Assembly: GCF_020179835.1 (NCBI RefSeq)
Contig: NZ_JAIUDA010000002.1
Location: forward strand, 186,001-250,000
Origin: Pantoea sp. alder81
GTDB lineage: Bacteria; Pseudomonadota; Gammaproteobacteria; Enterobacterales; Enterobacteriaceae
Direction: 5' to 3'
DNA length: 64,000 bases
The position numbers were made by a program, and so were the translations under genes. Positions within the stretch are counted from its first letter, which is position 1, and the number at the start of each line of letters is the position of its first letter. Below are positions 8,348 through 19,030 of this stretch, one piece after another. The notes under the pieces are model-generated. The model did not search any database and was not told the DNA's origin. It was given only the letters and a program-made list of their open reading frames with translations.

Positions 8348-9016
8348 ATGTTACGCGTTATCGATACCGAAACCTGTGGCTTGCAAGGCGGCGTGGTCGA
8401 AGTGGCGTCGGTGGATGTGATCGACGGCCAGATCGTCAATCCAATGAGCGATTTGATTTGCCCGGATCGCCCTATCAGCCGTCAGGCCATGGCGGTGCAT
8501 CGCATTACGGAAGCAATGGTCGCCGACAAGCCGACGATTGAAGAAGCGATTGGTCGCTATCATGGCAGCCCACATTACGTGGCGCACAATGCCAGCTTTG
8601 ATCGTCGTATGTTACCGATCATGCCCGGTGAATGGATTTGCACTATGACGCTGGCGCGCCAGCTGTGGCCGGGCATTAAGTACGGAAACCAGGCACTGCG
8701 TCACAGCCTGAAGCTGGACGTCACGCCACCCTCTGAACTGCATGCGCACCGTGCGTTATATGACTGCTATGTCACTGCCGCACTGCTGATCCGCATCATG
8801 GAGACTTCCGGCTGGAGCATCAGTGATATGGTCGGCCGCTGCCAACCTGCTGAAGTGAGCGGCGATGTGTTTCCGTTTGGCAAATATCGTGGTCAGAGCA
8901 TTGGCAGCATTGCGCGCAAAGATCCCGGCTATTTACGCTGGGTGCTGGAGAACGTGAGGGATTTGCGCCCACCGTTACGGCAGGCGCTGCGTAAGTACGT
9001 GAAGGTCGATCAGTAA
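8348..9016 (+). CDS. exoX: Exodeoxyribonuclease X
   Basis: 222 residues (E. coli ExoX 220). DEDDh exonuclease motifs are visible: IDTETCG with Asp6 and Glu8, HNASFDRR in motif II and HRALYDCY in motif III. The C-terminal [11 protein letters not shown]...[11 protein letters not shown] region is the ExoX-specific tail. It is a distributive 3'-5' exonuclease acting in methyl-directed mismatch repair and UV repair. It starts 7 bp after holE. Its stop overlaps the convergent ptrB stop by 7 bp. Confidence 0.95.
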   Translation: MLRVIDTETCGLQGGVVEVASVDVIDGQIVNPMSDLICPDRPISRQAMAVHRITEAMVADKPTIEEAIGRYHGSPHYVAHNASFDRRMLPIMPGEWICTMTLARQLWPGIKYGNQALRHSLKLDVTPPSELHAHRALYDCYVTAALLIRIMETSGWSISDMVGRCQPAEVSGDVFPFGKYRGQSIGSIARKDPGYLRWVLENVRDLRPPLRQALRKYVKVDQ

Positions 9017-11073
9017 TCGACGCGGTCTGGCAAGCTACCCTGCGCCAGGCCGATCAGGAAAGTAAACTCCTGCGCCACCCCTTCATATGCTTTGAAACGC
9101 CCCGATTTACCGCCATGCCCGGAGTCCATCTCAGTGCATAACAGTAACAACGTGTCGTTAGTTTTCAGCTCACGCAGTTTTGCCACCCACTTGGCCGGTT
9201 CCCAATACTGCACCTGGGAATCGTGCAGCCCGGTTGTGACTAACAGATGCGGATAGGCTTTGGCCTCAATGTTGTCATACGGGCTGTACTGCCGAATGGT
9301 GTGGTAATCCTCTTCATGTTCCGGATTGCCCCACTCATCATATTCGCCGGTGGTCAGCGGGATCGATGGATCCAGCATGGTGGTGACCACATCCACAAAC
9401 GGCACTTGTGCCACTACGCCGTTGAACAGGTCGGGCGCCAGATTGATCACGCCGCCCATCAGTAAACCACCGGCGCTGCCGCCCATCGCATACAGCTGTT
9501 GCGGATCACCCAAACCTTTCGCCACCAGCGCCTGCGTCACATCGATGAAGTCAGTAAAGCTGTTCATTTTATTTTTCAGGCGACCATCGTCGTACCACTG
9601 CTGACCCAGCTCGCCACCACCGCGCACATGGATAATCGCGTAGACAAATCCGCGCTCTAGCAGGCTAATGCGACTGGTGCCGAAACTGGCATCCATGCTA
9701 CTGCCGTAAGCGCCGTAGCCGTAAGCCAGCAGTGGATTGCTACCCGGTTTGAAGTGTTTGCGATGATAGACCAGCGATACCGGCACTTCAGTGCCATCAC
9801 GCACGGTGATCCAGTGGTGTTCGCTTTTGTAGTCGTCTGAGTTGAAGCCCGGCACCGGCGTCTGTTTCAACACCCGGCGATCGCCCGTCTCCATATTGAG
9901 TTCAAACAGCGTGGTCGGCGTGGTCATGGATGAGTAGCCATAACGCAGCGTGTCACTTTCCGGTGAAGGATTGTATGCCAGCCAGGTGACGTAAGCCGGA
10001 TCGTCAAAGGCGATCCCGATGCTTTCTCCACTTTCCCAGTTGATCTGGCGCAGCGTGTTGACGCCGCGCTGGCGCTCTTCCACCACCAGCCAGTGGCGGA
10101 ACAGTTGGAAATCCTCCAGCACCACGTTATCGCGTGCCGGAATCAACGCCTGCCAGCGGTTCTCGGCCAGCCATGCGCTGCGATACAGGCCAAAGTTTTT
10201 GCCATCACGATTCGAGCGGATATAGAACTGATGATTGTAGTGGTCGATGCTGTACTCATGATCGCGGCGACGCGGGCAGAACACCTGCGGCTGAGCATCC
10301 GGATACTCGGCATCAATCAGCTGTATCTCACTGGTAGTAGTGCTGTACATCGCAATCAGGATGAAGTGTTCGGAGGTGGTTTTGTGCACGCTGAGGTGGA
10401 AGCTCTCATCCTTCTCTTCATACACTAGCTGATCGTCGGATTGCGGATGGCCCAACTCATGGCGCCACACCTGATAGGCCAGCAGCGTTTTTGGATGCTT
10501 GCGCACATAATACAGTGTACGTGAATCATTGGCCCACGCCACGCTGGATGAAGCATCACTCAGCACTTCCGGATACCAGCTACCACTCTCTAAATTACGA
10601 AAGCGGATGCCATACTGACGGCGCGACAGAAAATCTTCCGCCAGCGCCATCACCTGGTTATCGGGCGCGATCGCCAGTGCGCCCATGGTGTAAAAATCGC
10701 TGTGTGAGGCACGCTGATTACCGTCGATCAGCAGCTGCCAGGGCTCATCAGCTGGCGCTTCGACCGGCTGGCGAAAATAGAGCGGATATTCGTTCCCCAC
10801 TTCATAGCGGCTTTGATAGCGATAGCCGTTCTTCACATAGGGCACGGAGTGATCCTGCGGCGGGATGCGATCCACGATCTCTTTTAACACCCGTTCCTGC
10901 AGGTTATCTTGCGATGCCATCATCGCTTTGCCGTACGCGTTCTCGGCGTGCAGATGTTCCAGAATCTCTGGGTTTTCACGTTCGTCATCGCGCATCCAAT
11001 AGTAGTTATCGGTGCGCGATTCGCCGTGCAGATTCATAACATGAGGGATTTTTTTCGCTTGTGGCTGATGCAT
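9010..11073 (-). CDS. ptrB: Oligopeptidase B (protease II)
   Basis: 687 residues from the ATG at 11073 (E. coli PtrB 686), picked for GGGAAAGGAG upstream and alignment with the family N-terminus; a 39-codon upstream extension is not credible. It is an S9A serine peptidase cutting short peptides after Arg or Lys in the cytosol. An N-terminal beta-propeller (about 70-400) is followed by an alpha/beta hydrolase domain with the nucleophile motif [11 protein letters not shown] around residue 530 and a [11 protein letters not shown] motif near the C-terminus carrying the catalytic His. Its 3' end overlaps exoX by 7 bp tail to tail. Confidence 0.96.
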   Translation of the reverse strand: MHQPQAKKIPHVMNLHGESRTDNYYWMRDDERENPEILEHLHAENAYGKAMMASQDNLQERVLKEIVDRIPPQDHSVPYVKNGYRYQSRYEVGNEYPLYFRQPVEAPADEPWQLLIDGNQRASHSDFYTMGALAIAPDNQVMALAEDFLSRRQYGIRFRNLESGSWYPEVLSDASSSVAWANDSRTLYYVRKHPKTLLAYQVWRHELGHPQSDDQLVYEEKDESFHLSVHKTTSEHFILIAMYSTTTSEIQLIDAEYPDAQPQVFCPRRRDHEYSIDHYNHQFYIRSNRDGKNFGLYRSAWLAENRWQALIPARDNVVLEDFQLFRHWLVVEERQRGVNTLRQINWESGESIGIAFDDPAYVTWLAYNPSPESDTLRYGYSSMTTPTTLFELNMETGDRRVLKQTPVPGFNSDDYKSEHHWITVRDGTEVPVSLVYHRKHFKPGSNPLLAYGYGAYGSSMDASFGTSRISLLERGFVYAIIHVRGGGELGQQWYDDGRLKNKMNSFTDFIDVTQALVAKGLGDPQQLYAMGGSAGGLLMGGVINLAPDLFNGVVAQVPFVDVVTTMLDPSIPLTTGEYDEWGNPEHEEDYHTIRQYSPYDNIEAKAYPHLLVTTGLHDSQVQYWEPAKWVAKLRELKTNDTLLLLCTEMDSGHGGKSGRFKAYEGVAQEFTFLIGLAQGSLPDRVDY

Positions 11074-11190
11074 TCTGGCTCCTTTCCCTGAAAGACAACA
11101 TTCAGCAAGCGTGGCACTTATCACGCGGGAAGCCAAGCAGCAGCGCACAGGAAGTGTAGTTAAGGGCCCCTGACAAGGCCCTCTGTTCAA

Positions 11191-11832
11191 TTACGCCGCT
11201 TTCTCCGCCTGAATATCGCGCTGAATCCCGTCGCGCACATCCTGTGGGATCTTCAGGGCATCACCCAGTGCAGAGAGATAGCTACGCTCCATAAAGTGAT
11301 CCACATCGATAGCGGCACAGCTGAGGAAGTACAGTTCCAGCGCCTCTTCTTCGTTTTTGACATCTGCCGCCAGCCACTGCGGATCGAGTGGACGGTTCAT
11401 CGCTTGCTGAATCAGCGTTTCCGCCTGTGAACCATAACCCGCCTGGTGGATGTTCTGCTCAATAGCGGCGCGTTCACGATCGTCAATATGGCCGTCACTC
11501 TTGGCAGCAAACACTAACGCAGCCACCAGACGTTCAGCGCGCTGGTCAACGGGCGTCTGCAGCTGACCAAATCCCGGCTCATCCTGATGGGTTTCACGCA
11601 CGCGCTGCTTGTACTTATTCCACAGCACAGCACCTGCTGCCGCACCGCCGCCGACCAGCAAGGCTTTACCACCATATTTGGTCAACAGGCTTCGCGTGGA
11701 CTTGCTGGCCACCAGCAATCCCGCTAAACCACCCAGCGCGCCGGGTGCCAGCATATCGCTCAAACCGCCAGCTTTGCCGTCGCCGCCCTTTTTCGCCAGC
11801 ACCGACTGGATTTGCTGCAACCAATTGCTCAT
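11191..11832 (-). CDS. yebE: YebE family inner-membrane protein (DUF533)
   Basis: 213 residues (E. coli YebE 219). The N-terminal half holds Gly/Ala/Leu-rich stretches ([31 protein letters not shown]) with one membrane segment; the C-terminal half is a TerB-like helical domain ([27 protein letters not shown]). A CAGGAG ribosome-binding site precedes the ATG. In E. coli yebE responds to the Cpx envelope-stress system; I could not find a clear CpxR box here. Function unknown. Confidence 0.92.
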   Translation of the reverse strand: MSNWLQQIQSVLAKKGGDGKAGGLSDMLAPGALGGLAGLLVASKSTRSLLTKYGGKALLVGGGAAAGAVLWNKYKQRVRETHQDEPGFGQLQTPVDQRAERLVAALVFAAKSDGHIDDRERAAIEQNIHQAGYGSQAETLIQQAMNRPLDPQWLAADVKNEEEALELYFLSCAAIDVDHFMERSYLSALGDALKIPQDVRDGIQRDIQAEKAA

Positions 11833-11939
11833 CGTTTAACTCCTGTTTAAGTTTCCGCGTTCCATGCTGCCGTAGCGAGTGTCAGGTAACGTCAGAGCGG
11901 GAAAAGTATGGCAAACCTGTTTAAGCCGAATGCGTGAGT

Positions 11940-11955
11940 ACGCAAACGTTTTCGT
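11940..11955 (+). promoter_or_regulatory. PurR operator of purT
   Basis: ACGCAAACGTTTTCGT matches the PurR consensus ACGCAAACGTTTGCGT at 15 of 16 positions and lies directly upstream of a TATACT -10 element at 11957-11962. purT starts at 11994. Repression by PurR with hypoxanthine or guanine is the known control of purT in E. coli. Confidence 0.85.
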
Positions 11956-11993
11956 ATATACTGCGCGCGCATTTTGACTGCTAAGGTGAAATT

Positions 11994-13172
11994 ATGACGA
12001 CTCTCGGAACCGCGCTGCGCCCTGCCGCAACGCGTGTGATGCTGTTAGGTTCAGGCGAACTGGGCAAAGAAGTGGCGCTGGAGTGTCAGCGTCTGGGTGT
12101 GGAAGTGATTGCAGTGGATCGTTATGCCGATGCCCCTGCGATGCACGTTGCGCACCGTAGCCATGTGATCAATATGCTGGACGGTGATGCGCTGGCTGCG
12201 TTAATCGCGCAGGAGAAGCCGCACTTCGTGGTGCCAGAAATTGAAGCTATCGCCACCGAAAAACTGCTGGAACTCGAAGCGCAAGGCCAGAAAGTGGTGC
12301 CTACCGCCCGTGCTGCGCGCCTGACCATGAACCGCGAAGGTATTCGCCGTCTGGCGGCAGAAGAGTTGTCGTTACCGACCTCGACCTATCAGTTTGCTGA
12401 CAGCAAAGAGAATTTCGTTGCGGCCGCCAATGAAATTGGTTTTCCGTGCATCGTTAAACCGGTGATGAGCTCATCGGGTAAAGGTCAGAGCTTCATCCGC
12501 GAAGCCAGCCAGTTGGATAAAGCCTGGGACTACGCGCAGCAAGGTGGTCGTGCCGGTGCAGGTCGTGTAATCGTTGAAGGCGTGGTGAAGTTTGATTTCG
12601 AAATCACCCTGCTGACCATCAGCGCAGTGGATGGCATTCATTTCTGTGCGCCGATCGGTCATCGTCAGGAAGATGGCGATTACCGTGAATCCTGGCAGCC
12701 GCAGCAAATGACCGATTTGGCGCTGCAGCGCGCACAAGACATCGCATCTAAGGTGGTGAAAGCCCTGGGCGGATACGGTCTGTTTGGCGTTGAGCTTTTT
12801 GTCTGCGGTGATGAGGTGGTATTCAGCGAAGTCTCTCCCCGCCCACACGATACCGGCATGGTGACGCTGATTTCACAGGATCTGTCAGAATTTGCGCTGC
12901 ATGTGCGCGCGTTCCTTGGCCTGCCAATCGGCGGTATTCGCCAGTATGGCCCTGCAGCCTCGGCGGTAATCCTGCCACAGCTGGACAGCAACAACGTGCA
13001 GTTCGTTAACATCGAAGCGGCATTGGGCGCGGGACTGCAATTGCGTCTGTTCGGCAAGCCAGAGATTGCTGGTCAACGTCGTCTGGGCGTGGCGCTGGCA
13101 ACCGGTGACAATACCGATGAGGCGATTGCACGTGCCGTGGCGAGTGCCGCAGCCGTGAAAGTTGAGGGCTAA
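11994..13172 (+). CDS. purT: Formate-dependent GAR transformylase PurT
   Basis: 392 residues, identical in length to E. coli PurT. An ATP-grasp enzyme that uses formate and ATP to formylate glycinamide ribonucleotide in step three of purine synthesis. The N-terminal fold has [12 protein letters not shown], the ATP-grasp core includes [16 protein letters not shown], and the metal/ATP site lies around [26 protein letters not shown]. The ATG at 11994 follows a GGTGAA site and the PurR-controlled promoter. A bidirectional-looking terminator separates it from convergent eda. Confidence 0.97.
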   Translation: MTTLGTALRPAATRVMLLGSGELGKEVALECQRLGVEVIAVDRYADAPAMHVAHRSHVINMLDGDALAALIAQEKPHFVVPEIEAIATEKLLELEAQGQKVVPTARAARLTMNREGIRRLAAEELSLPTSTYQFADSKENFVAAANEIGFPCIVKPVMSSSGKGQSFIREASQLDKAWDYAQQGGRAGAGRVIVEGVVKFDFEITLLTISAVDGIHFCAPIGHRQEDGDYRESWQPQQMTDLALQRAQDIASKVVKALGGYGLFGVELFVCGDEVVFSEVSPRPHDTGMVTLISQDLSEFALHVRAFLGLPIGGIRQYGPAASAVILPQLDSNNVQFVNIEAALGAGLQLRLFGKPEIAGQRRLGVALATGDNTDEAIARAVASAAAVKVEG

Positions 13173-13208
13173 TCCCCTCGCCTGCTATTCGTCTGTAGAG
13201 ACAACGTA

Positions 13209-13234
13209 TAAGGGCGGCTACCAGGCCGCCCTTT
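13209..13234. terminator. Terminator between convergent purT and eda
   Basis: An 8-bp GC-rich stem (AGGGCGGC / GCCGCCCT) with a 6-nt loop lies 37 bp after the purT stop and 41 bp from the eda stop. Short T stretches flank it on both strands. Confidence 0.75.
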
Positions 13235-13274
13235 CAGTATGCGTAATTCGCACCCTGGCAAATCTGCAAATGCG

Positions 13275-13913
13275 TTACTTCGCACCTTCGACGGCTTCAC
13301 GCGCCAGACGTGTAATACGATCCCAGTCACCGCTTTCCAGCGCATCGTTCGGCACCAGCCACGAACCACCAATACACAGCACGCTTTTCAGCGCCAGATA
13401 GTCACGGTAGTTGGCCGGTGAGATACCGCCGGTTGGGCAGAAACGCACCTGCGGGAACGGACCGCCAATCGCTGACAGTGCTTTCACACCACCGTTAGCT
13501 TCCGCCGGAAAGAACTTAAACTCACGCAGACCGTAATCCATCCCTAACATCAGTTCAGAAACGGTGCTGATGCCCGGAATCAATGGCACCGGACCTTCAA
13601 CCGCGGCTTTCAGCAACGGCTCGGTTAAACCTGGGCTGATCACGAACTGCGCACCGGCATCGGTGACTTCTTTTAACTGCTGGGTGTTGATCACCGTGCC
13701 CGCACCGACAATCGCTTCCGGCACTTCTTTGATCATCGCACGCAGCGCATCCATCGCCACCGGGGTACGCAGCGTCACTTCCAGCACGCGCACGCCACCC
13801 GCCACCAGCGCTTTGGCCATCGGCACGGCGTGTTCCAGTTTGTTCACCACAATCACCGGCACAACCGGGCCCGTTGTCATGATCTGTTCAGCAGTGGTTT
13901 TCCAGTTCTTCAT
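13275..13913 (-). CDS. eda: KHG/KDPG aldolase
   Basis: 212 residues (E. coli Eda 213). It cleaves 2-keto-3-deoxy-6-phosphogluconate to pyruvate and glyceraldehyde 3-phosphate and also acts on 4-hydroxy-2-oxoglutarate. Active-site residues are present: Glu45 and Arg49 in LEVTLRT, and the Schiff-base Lys133 in [12 protein letters not shown]. An AAGGAA site precedes the ATG. In E. coli eda is downstream of edd; here edd is missing, so the enzyme probably serves hexuronate breakdown or oxoacid detoxification rather than a gluconate Entner-Doudoroff route, unless edd lies elsewhere. Confidence 0.96.
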   Translation of the reverse strand: MKNWKTTAEQIMTTGPVVPVIVVNKLEHAVPMAKALVAGGVRVLEVTLRTPVAMDALRAMIKEVPEAIVGAGTVINTQQLKEVTDAGAQFVISPGLTEPLLKAAVEGPVPLIPGISTVSELMLGMDYGLREFKFFPAEANGGVKALSAIGGPFPQVRFCPTGGISPANYRDYLALKSVLCIGGSWLVPNDALESGDWDRITRLAREAVEGAK

Positions 13914-14109
13914 CAGGTTTCCTTAGTGGCATCAGCCCGACTCACATCCGGCTGTCAATGTTTGGGCTCTACCATACAAGATTGGCTGGAGCGGCGTCTA
14001 TCGGATATCAAAAATTATTGAAACTCTGGTTCAATTTTAAGAAAAATGAATTTTCCAATGAGAGTTTTTTCCCTTCCGCACCATGAATCCCATTGCCTGA
14101 CATAAATCT

Positions 14110-14553
14110 CTATCCAAAAAAACCAGATATCAATGACAACACGATAAGTAGCAGGATAATCGCGTAAGCGAATGCCATGCCCAGCAAAATGGCATGGAAT
14201 GCGAGCGTTCCGCAGCCAAATATCAGCGCGCCCCTGACACTCCATTTGTTCTCTTTACGCATACCACCAACGAAGGCCATGAGTAAGGCCGCCGTAGCGA
14301 TGCTAAGAACAACGGTAGTTAGTATTTGATCGATATTTATTTTTCTAACGGGTTCACTTGAGGAAGGAGCTTTGCCTTTCAATCCGTCGATGACACCTTT
14401 TTTAATCTCGCTAACGTGTCTGGCGACGACATTCTCAAGCGAAGGAGGTGCCGAGTAAGGCCCAGTCGAGAAGTGGATAAGGCTGATAATTAGAGCTATC
14501 GCTCCCAATATCATACCGGCTGAACTCCATGCATTTTTTACTAACGTATTCAC
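14110..14553 (-). CDS. Small multi-span membrane protein (hypothetical)
   Basis: 147 residues from the GTG at 14553, chosen because AAAGGAAT precedes it; a frame extension to 14622 has no ribosome-binding site and a Cys-rich unlikely N-terminus. Three to four hydrophobic segments are visible: AGMILGAIALIISLIHF (about 12-28), ILTTVVLSIATAALLMAFVGG (about 72-93), and two near the end (GTLAFHAILLGMAFAYAIILLLIVLSLISG). A soluble loop between the first two (ENVVARHVSEIKKGVIDGLKGK) probably faces one compartment. The layout is loosely like E. coli YidI-type proteins, but I cannot confirm this. It occupies the place edd has in E. coli. Confidence 0.6.
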   Translation of the reverse strand: MNTLVKNAWSSAGMILGAIALIISLIHFSTGPYSAPPSLENVVARHVSEIKKGVIDGLKGKAPSSSEPVRKINIDQILTTVVLSIATAALLMAFVGGMRKENKWSVRGALIFGCGTLAFHAILLGMAFAYAIILLLIVLSLISGFFG

Positions 14554-14641
14554 ACAATATTCCTTTATTTGAACAACCTGCTCCGTGCAGCAAATACTGT
14601 TACACGCTTTCTGACCCGTCAACGCTTACATTTTATAGAAA

Positions 14642-14679
14642 TAAAAAAACGCTTTCGGTGATCATCATCGAAAGCGTTT
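14642..14679 (-). terminator. Terminator of zwf
   Basis: On the minus strand an 11-bp stem (AAACGCTTTCG / CGAAAGCGTTT) with an 11-nt loop is followed by seven T, 57 bp past the zwf stop. Confidence 0.88.
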
Positions 14680-14735
14680 ATCAGTTGTATATAATACAAA
14701 ACCAGCCGTTAGATCACTGGCTGTGCCATCACAAA

Positions 14736-16211
14736 TTATTCAAACTCATTCCACGAACGGCCATCACGGGTAATCATTGCAACGGAAGCCACCGGGCCCC
14801 AGGTGCCGGCCTGATAAGGCTTAGGCGCTTCGGCATCGGCGTTCCACGCATCAATGATGGAATCCACCCAGCCCCATGCGGCTTCCACTTCGTCACGGCG
14901 TACGAACAGCGCCTGAATACCGCGCATGGTTTCCAGCAGTAGACGCTCGTAAGCATCCGCCAGATGTGACTGGTTAAAGGTCTCGGAGTAGCTCAGATCC
15001 AGCTTGGTGGTCTGCAGTTTGTGCTTGTGATCCAGACCCGGCACTTTGTTCAGGATCTCGATATCCACACCTTCGTCCGGCTGCAGACGAATGGTCAGCT
15101 TGTTCTGCGGCAGTTCAGCGTAGGAGTCTTTGAACAGGTTCATCTCTGGGTTCTTAAAGTACACCACAACCTCAGAGCATTTGGTCGGCAAACGCTTTCC
15201 GGTACGCAGGTAGAACGGCACGCCCGCCCAGCGCCAGTTGTCGATATCGACACGAATCGCCACAAAGCTCTCGGTGGCGCTCTGCTTGTTAGCGCCCTCT
15301 TCTTCCAGGTAGCCTGGCACTTTTTTGCCCTGGACGAAGCCCGCAGTGTACTGGCCACGCACGGTTTTTTCGCGCACGTTGGTCTGGTCGATACGGCGCA
15401 GTGAACGTAGCACCTTCACTTTCTCATCACGGATCGCATCCGCGCTGAGATCGGATGGCGGTGACATGGCGATCATGGTGAGGATCTGCAACAGGTGGTT
15501 CTGGATCATGTCGCGCATCTGGCCAGCTTTATCGAAGTAACCCCAACGGCCTTCGATACCCACCTCTTCCGCCACAGTAATCTGCACGTGGTCGATGGTG
15601 CGGTTGTCCCAGTTATTCACGAAGATGGAGTTAGCGAAACGCAACGCCAGCAGGTTCAGTACCGTCTCTTTACCGAGATAGTGGTCGATACGGAACACCT
15701 GACTCTCTTCGAAGTACTTGCCAACGCTGTCATTGATCTCTTGCGAGGTCGCTAATGAGGTGCCGAGTGGCTTCTCCATCACCACGCGCGCCGGTTTGGC
15801 ATTCAGCTTGGCTGCGCCCAAACCGTCACAAATCGCCCCAAAGGTGCTTGGCGGCATCGCGAAGTAGTTGATGGTGACACGATCTTTCTGGTCAAGCATC
15901 TTGCCCAGCTTGGTGAAATGCGAGGTGTCGTTAACGTCGAGGTTGCAGAAATCGAGACGGCTGCTGAGTTTGTCCCACAGCGCTTCGTCGATTTTCTCCT
16001 TCATGAAGGTTTCCAGCGCTTCACGGACCACTTTGGTGTACGCGTCTTTGTCCCACTCCGCGCGCCCCACGCCGATAATGCGTGTGGTTTCGTGAATCTG
16101 ACCGGCTTTCTCCAGCTGATACAGTGAAGGCAACAGTTTCCGGCGAGCAAGATCGCCTTTGGCACCGAAAATAACCAGATCGCATGCCTGGGCTGTTTGT
16201 GTTACCGCCAT
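14736..16211 (-). CDS. zwf: Glucose-6-phosphate 1-dehydrogenase
   Basis: 491 residues, the E. coli length, from the ATG at 16211 with AGGAGAGGAAA immediately upstream; a 16-codon longer frame is rejected. It oxidises glucose 6-phosphate to 6-phosphogluconolactone with NADP+, entry to the oxidative pentose phosphate pathway. The dinucleotide-binding motif [11 protein letters not shown] is at 15-25 and the substrate/catalytic motif RIDHYLGKE near 180. It diverges from hexR, with a HexR operator about 60 bp upstream of its start, and has its own terminator downstream. Confidence 0.97.
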   Translation of the reverse strand: MAVTQTAQACDLVIFGAKGDLARRKLLPSLYQLEKAGQIHETTRIIGVGRAEWDKDAYTKVVREALETFMKEKIDEALWDKLSSRLDFCNLDVNDTSHFTKLGKMLDQKDRVTINYFAMPPSTFGAICDGLGAAKLNAKPARVVMEKPLGTSLATSQEINDSVGKYFEESQVFRIDHYLGKETVLNLLALRFANSIFVNNWDNRTIDHVQITVAEEVGIEGRWGYFDKAGQMRDMIQNHLLQILTMIAMSPPSDLSADAIRDEKVKVLRSLRRIDQTNVREKTVRGQYTAGFVQGKKVPGYLEEEGANKQSATESFVAIRVDIDNWRWAGVPFYLRTGKRLPTKCSEVVVYFKNPEMNLFKDSYAELPQNKLTIRLQPDEGVDIEILNKVPGLDHKHKLQTTKLDLSYSETFNQSHLADAYERLLLETMRGIQALFVRRDEVEAAWGWVDSIIDAWNADAEAPKPYQAGTWGPVASVAMITRDGRSWNEFE

Positions 16212-16584
16212 TTTCCTCTCCTCGTTGCAGGATATACCCGGTTTGAGCGTCCTCATCATCCCAGGTCCTTATTGTAATTTTCTTACAGCACAATGTACTT
16301 TTTTCCCCGCATCGGAACAACCCAGACGCGGTGTGGCATTAGCCATTACTTTGAACATGATGGCGAACAAAGGTGTGTTGTCGTGTGCGCTTTCGGCACT
16401 TTTTCTGTTTCGATGTTTGTCGGAGTAAAACCCGGCAACGATCAAAGTATGACAAAAAAAACGTGCTTACATTTGTCCGCTGCTGCGTGCGAGGGCGTAT
16501 TACACGGTATATTCTTGTGAATTGGCAGCGTTTTATCATGTGATGAACGCGATAAAAGTAATTGAGGCGCATCAGGTTAACGAC
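16212..16584. other. zwf-hexR divergent regulatory region
   Basis: 373 bp without a gene. It holds the HexR operator at 16272 and must contain the promoters of both zwf and hexR. No ORF with a ribosome-binding site was seen. Confidence 0.7.
16272..16287. promoter_or_regulatory. HexR operator in front of zwf
   Basis: TTGTAATTTTCTTACA fits the gammaproteobacterial HexR palindrome (TGTAATWWWATTACA) with one mismatch: half-sites TGTAA and TTACA with a 5-bp spacer. It lies between zwf and hexR, where HexR repression of zwf is established in related bacteria. Confidence 0.75.
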
Positions 16585-17430
16585 ATGCTGGAACATATTC
16601 AGGCGCAACTTGACGCGCTGAGCAAATCTGAACGAAAAGTGGCAGAACAGATTCTGGCTGCTCCGCAGCAGGCGATGCACTCCAGCATTGCCACTCTGGC
16701 CCGTGCTGCCGACGTCAGCGAACCCACGGTGAATCGTTTTTGTCATCGCATGGGCACACGCGGCTTCCCCGACTTCAAATTACGCCTGGCGCAGAGTCTG
16801 GCGAAAGCCCCAAACTGGGTCAGCCGCGATGTGGAAGAAAATGACAGCGTCGAAAGTTACAGCCACAAGATTTTTGATTCAGCGCTGGCCGGGCTAAGCC
16901 ATGTGCGCCAGCAGCTGGATATGCAGGTGATCGATCAAGCCGTTTCAGCACTCACTCAGGCTAAAAAAATTGCCTTTTTTGGTCTCGGCGCTTCTGCTGT
17001 GGTGGCTCACGATGCGACCAATAAATTCCTGCGCTTTAATCTGCCGGTCATCTGGTCAGAGGATATTGTGATCCAGCGCATGAGTTGCATAAATAGTGGA
17101 CCAAATGACGTTTTTGTTCTCATATCACATACTGGTCGAACCAAAAATATGATAGAACTGGCTCGCCTGGCGCGTGTAAACGCTTCCACAGTTCTGGCTA
17201 TCACCTCTCCGGGTTCACCCCTTGCGGCAGAAGCAACCCTCGCACTGACGCTCGATGTACCTGAAGATACGGATATCTACCTGCCGATGGTTTCCCGCCT
17301 TGCGCAATTAACCGTGGTTGATGTTTTGGCGACAGGTTTTACCCTTGAGCGCGGCGCGGCATTCCGCGAAAATCTGAAACGAGTAAAAGAAGCGCTCAAA
17401 GATTCGCGCCTGGAAAAGCGGGTGCTGTAA
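16585..17430 (+). CDS. hexR: HexR, RpiR-family regulator of central carbon genes
   Basis: 281 residues from the ATG at 16585, which aligns with E. coli HexR (MNMLEKIQ); an ATG at 16543 and the frame start at 16522 lack ribosome-binding sites. An N-terminal RpiR helix-turn-helix (about 1-77, with HSSIATLARAADVSEPTVNRF as the DNA-reading unit) precedes a SIS sugar-phosphate domain (about 120-260, FFGLGASAVVAHDA and LISHTGRTKNM). The KDPG effector is the substrate of Eda, encoded nearby. It represses zwf and other sugar-metabolism genes; the operator is in the intergenic region. Confidence 0.94.
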   Translation: MLEHIQAQLDALSKSERKVAEQILAAPQQAMHSSIATLARAADVSEPTVNRFCHRMGTRGFPDFKLRLAQSLAKAPNWVSRDVEENDSVESYSHKIFDSALAGLSHVRQQLDMQVIDQAVSALTQAKKIAFFGLGASAVVAHDATNKFLRFNLPVIWSEDIVIQRMSCINSGPNDVFVLISHTGRTKNMIELARLARVNASTVLAITSPGSPLAAEATLALTLDVPEDTDIYLPMVSRLAQLTVVDVLATGFTLERGAAFRENLKRVKEALKDSRLEKRVL

Positions 17431-17453
17431 AATAGTTAACATCACATTCACAA

Positions 17454-17469
17454 TGTGAGTCGAATCACA
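17454..17469 (+). promoter_or_regulatory. CRP-type palindrome upstream of pykA
   Basis: TGTGAGTCGAATCACA is an exact TGTGA-N6-TCACA palindrome. A candidate -10 TAGAAT is at 17484-17489, which would centre the site near -35, a position more suited to repression than activation. A partly overlapping inverted repeat (TCACATT-N3-AATGTGA, 17442-17458) lies just upstream. Cra is an alternative reader, since GTGAGTCGAATCAC is loosely Cra-like. Confidence 0.6.
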
Positions 17470-17547
17470 GCCCATCGATCATATAGAATATGCGATTACA
17501 CCGTGTCCCCTTGAGAGTGACACGAACCTTTGTCAACGGAGTCCTTC

Positions 17548-18990
17548 ATGTCAAGACGTCTCAGAAGAACCAAGATCGTAACTACCCTCGGCCCAGCCAC
17601 CGATCGCGACAATAACCTCGAAAAAATCATCGCGGCGGGCGCGAACGTGGTGCGACTCAATTTCTCCCACGGCACCGCGGAAGATCACCAGATGCGCGCC
17701 AACAAGGTGCGTGAGATTGCCGCCAAGCTTGGTCGTCACGTGGCGATTCTGGGCGACCTGCAAGGTCCTAAAATTCGTGTTTCTACCTTCAAAGAAGGCA
17801 AAGTCTTCCTGAATGTCGGCGATCGCTTCCTGCTGGATGCGGATATGAGCAAAGGCGAAGGCGACAAAGAGAAAGTCGGTATCGACTACAAAGGCCTGCC
17901 AGAAGACGTGGTGCCAGGCGACATCCTGCTGCTGGATGATGGTCGTGTGCAGTTGAAGGTGCTGGAAGTTCAGGGCGTAAAAGTGTTCACCGAAGTCACC
18001 GTTGGCGGCCCGCTCTCAAATAATAAAGGCATCAATAAACTCGGCGGCGGTCTGTCTGCAGAAGCGCTGACTGAGAAAGACAAAGTGGATATCGTCACCG
18101 CTGCGAAAATCGGCGTGGATTACCTGGCGGTATCCTTCCCGCGTAATGGCGAAGACATGAACTATGCCCGCCGTCTGGCGCGCGATGCAGGTTGTGATGC
18201 CAAACTGGTGGCCAAAGTCGAACGTGCAGAAGCCGTTGCGTCACAGGAAGCGATGGATGATATCATCCTCGCTTCTGACGTGGTGATGGTGGCACGTGGT
18301 GACCTCGGCGTTGAGATTGGCGACCCAGAACTGGTCGGTATTCAGAAGGCACTGATTCGTCGTGCGCGTCAGCTGAACCGCACCATCATTACCGCCACGC
18401 AGATGATGGAGTCGATGATCACCAACCCGATGCCAACCCGTGCCGAAGTTATGGACGTGGCGAACGCCGTGCTGGATGGTACTGATGCCGTGATGCTGTC
18501 CGCTGAAACTGCTGCCGGTCAGTATCCTGCCGAAACCGTGTCTGCGATGGCGAAAGTGTGCCTCGGCGCGGAAAAAATTCCTAGCGTCAACGTGTCTAAG
18601 CACCGCCTTGAAGTGCAGTTCGACAACGTTGAAGAAGCGATTGCGATGTCTGCGATGTATGCTGCTAACCACCTTCAGGGTGTTTCCGCCATCATCACCA
18701 TGACCGAATCGGGCCGTACCGCGCTGATGACTTCACGTATCACATCCGGTCTGCCGATCTTCGCCATGTCACGTCACGAACGTACATTGAACCTGACCGC
18801 GCTGTTCCGTGGCGTGACGCCGGTGTTCTTCGATAGCAACAATGATGGTGTTGCCGCCGCGCATGATGCAGTGAACCTGCTGCGCGACAAAGGTTTCCTC
18901 GTCTCTGGCGACCTGGTGATTGTCACCCAGGGCGACGTGATGGCGACCACCGGCACCACCAATACCAGCCGAGTCCTGCGCGTAGACTAA
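17548..18990 (+). CDS. pykA: Pyruvate kinase II
   Basis: 480 residues from the ATG at 17548, exactly the E. coli PykA length, with a GGAG site 7 nt upstream; the frame is open 6 codons further but without support. It transfers phosphate from phosphoenolpyruvate to ADP. Motifs include [14 protein letters not shown], the metal/substrate segment AKVERAEAV, and [13 protein letters not shown] followed by [11 protein letters not shown]. This AMP-activated isozyme is type PykA rather than PykF by sequence and by linkage to hexR, zwf and lpxM. A strong terminator follows. Confidence 0.97.
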   Translation: MSRRLRRTKIVTTLGPATDRDNNLEKIIAAGANVVRLNFSHGTAEDHQMRANKVREIAAKLGRHVAILGDLQGPKIRVSTFKEGKVFLNVGDRFLLDADMSKGEGDKEKVGIDYKGLPEDVVPGDILLLDDGRVQLKVLEVQGVKVFTEVTVGGPLSNNKGINKLGGGLSAEALTEKDKVDIVTAAKIGVDYLAVSFPRNGEDMNYARRLARDAGCDAKLVAKVERAEAVASQEAMDDIILASDVVMVARGDLGVEIGDPELVGIQKALIRRARQLNRTIITATQMMESMITNPMPTRAEVMDVANAVLDGTDAVMLSAETAAGQYPAETVSAMAKVCLGAEKIPSVNVSKHRLEVQFDNVEEAIAMSAMYAANHLQGVSAIITMTESGRTALMTSRITSGLPIFAMSRHERTLNLTALFRGVTPVFFDSNNDGVAAAHDAVNLLRDKGFLVSGDLVIVTQGDVMATTGTTNTSRVLRVD

Positions 18991-19030
18991 ACGCTCACGC
19001 ACTACCGACAGCGGCTGTAACAACATGGAC

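Noticed and set aside
10491-11039. 182-codon plus-strand ORF opposite ptrB
   Set aside because: It is a frame shadow of ptrB with no family features.
11833-11939. CpxR box upstream of yebE
   Set aside because: E. coli yebE is Cpx-regulated, but no GTAAA-N5-GTAAA pair was found here.
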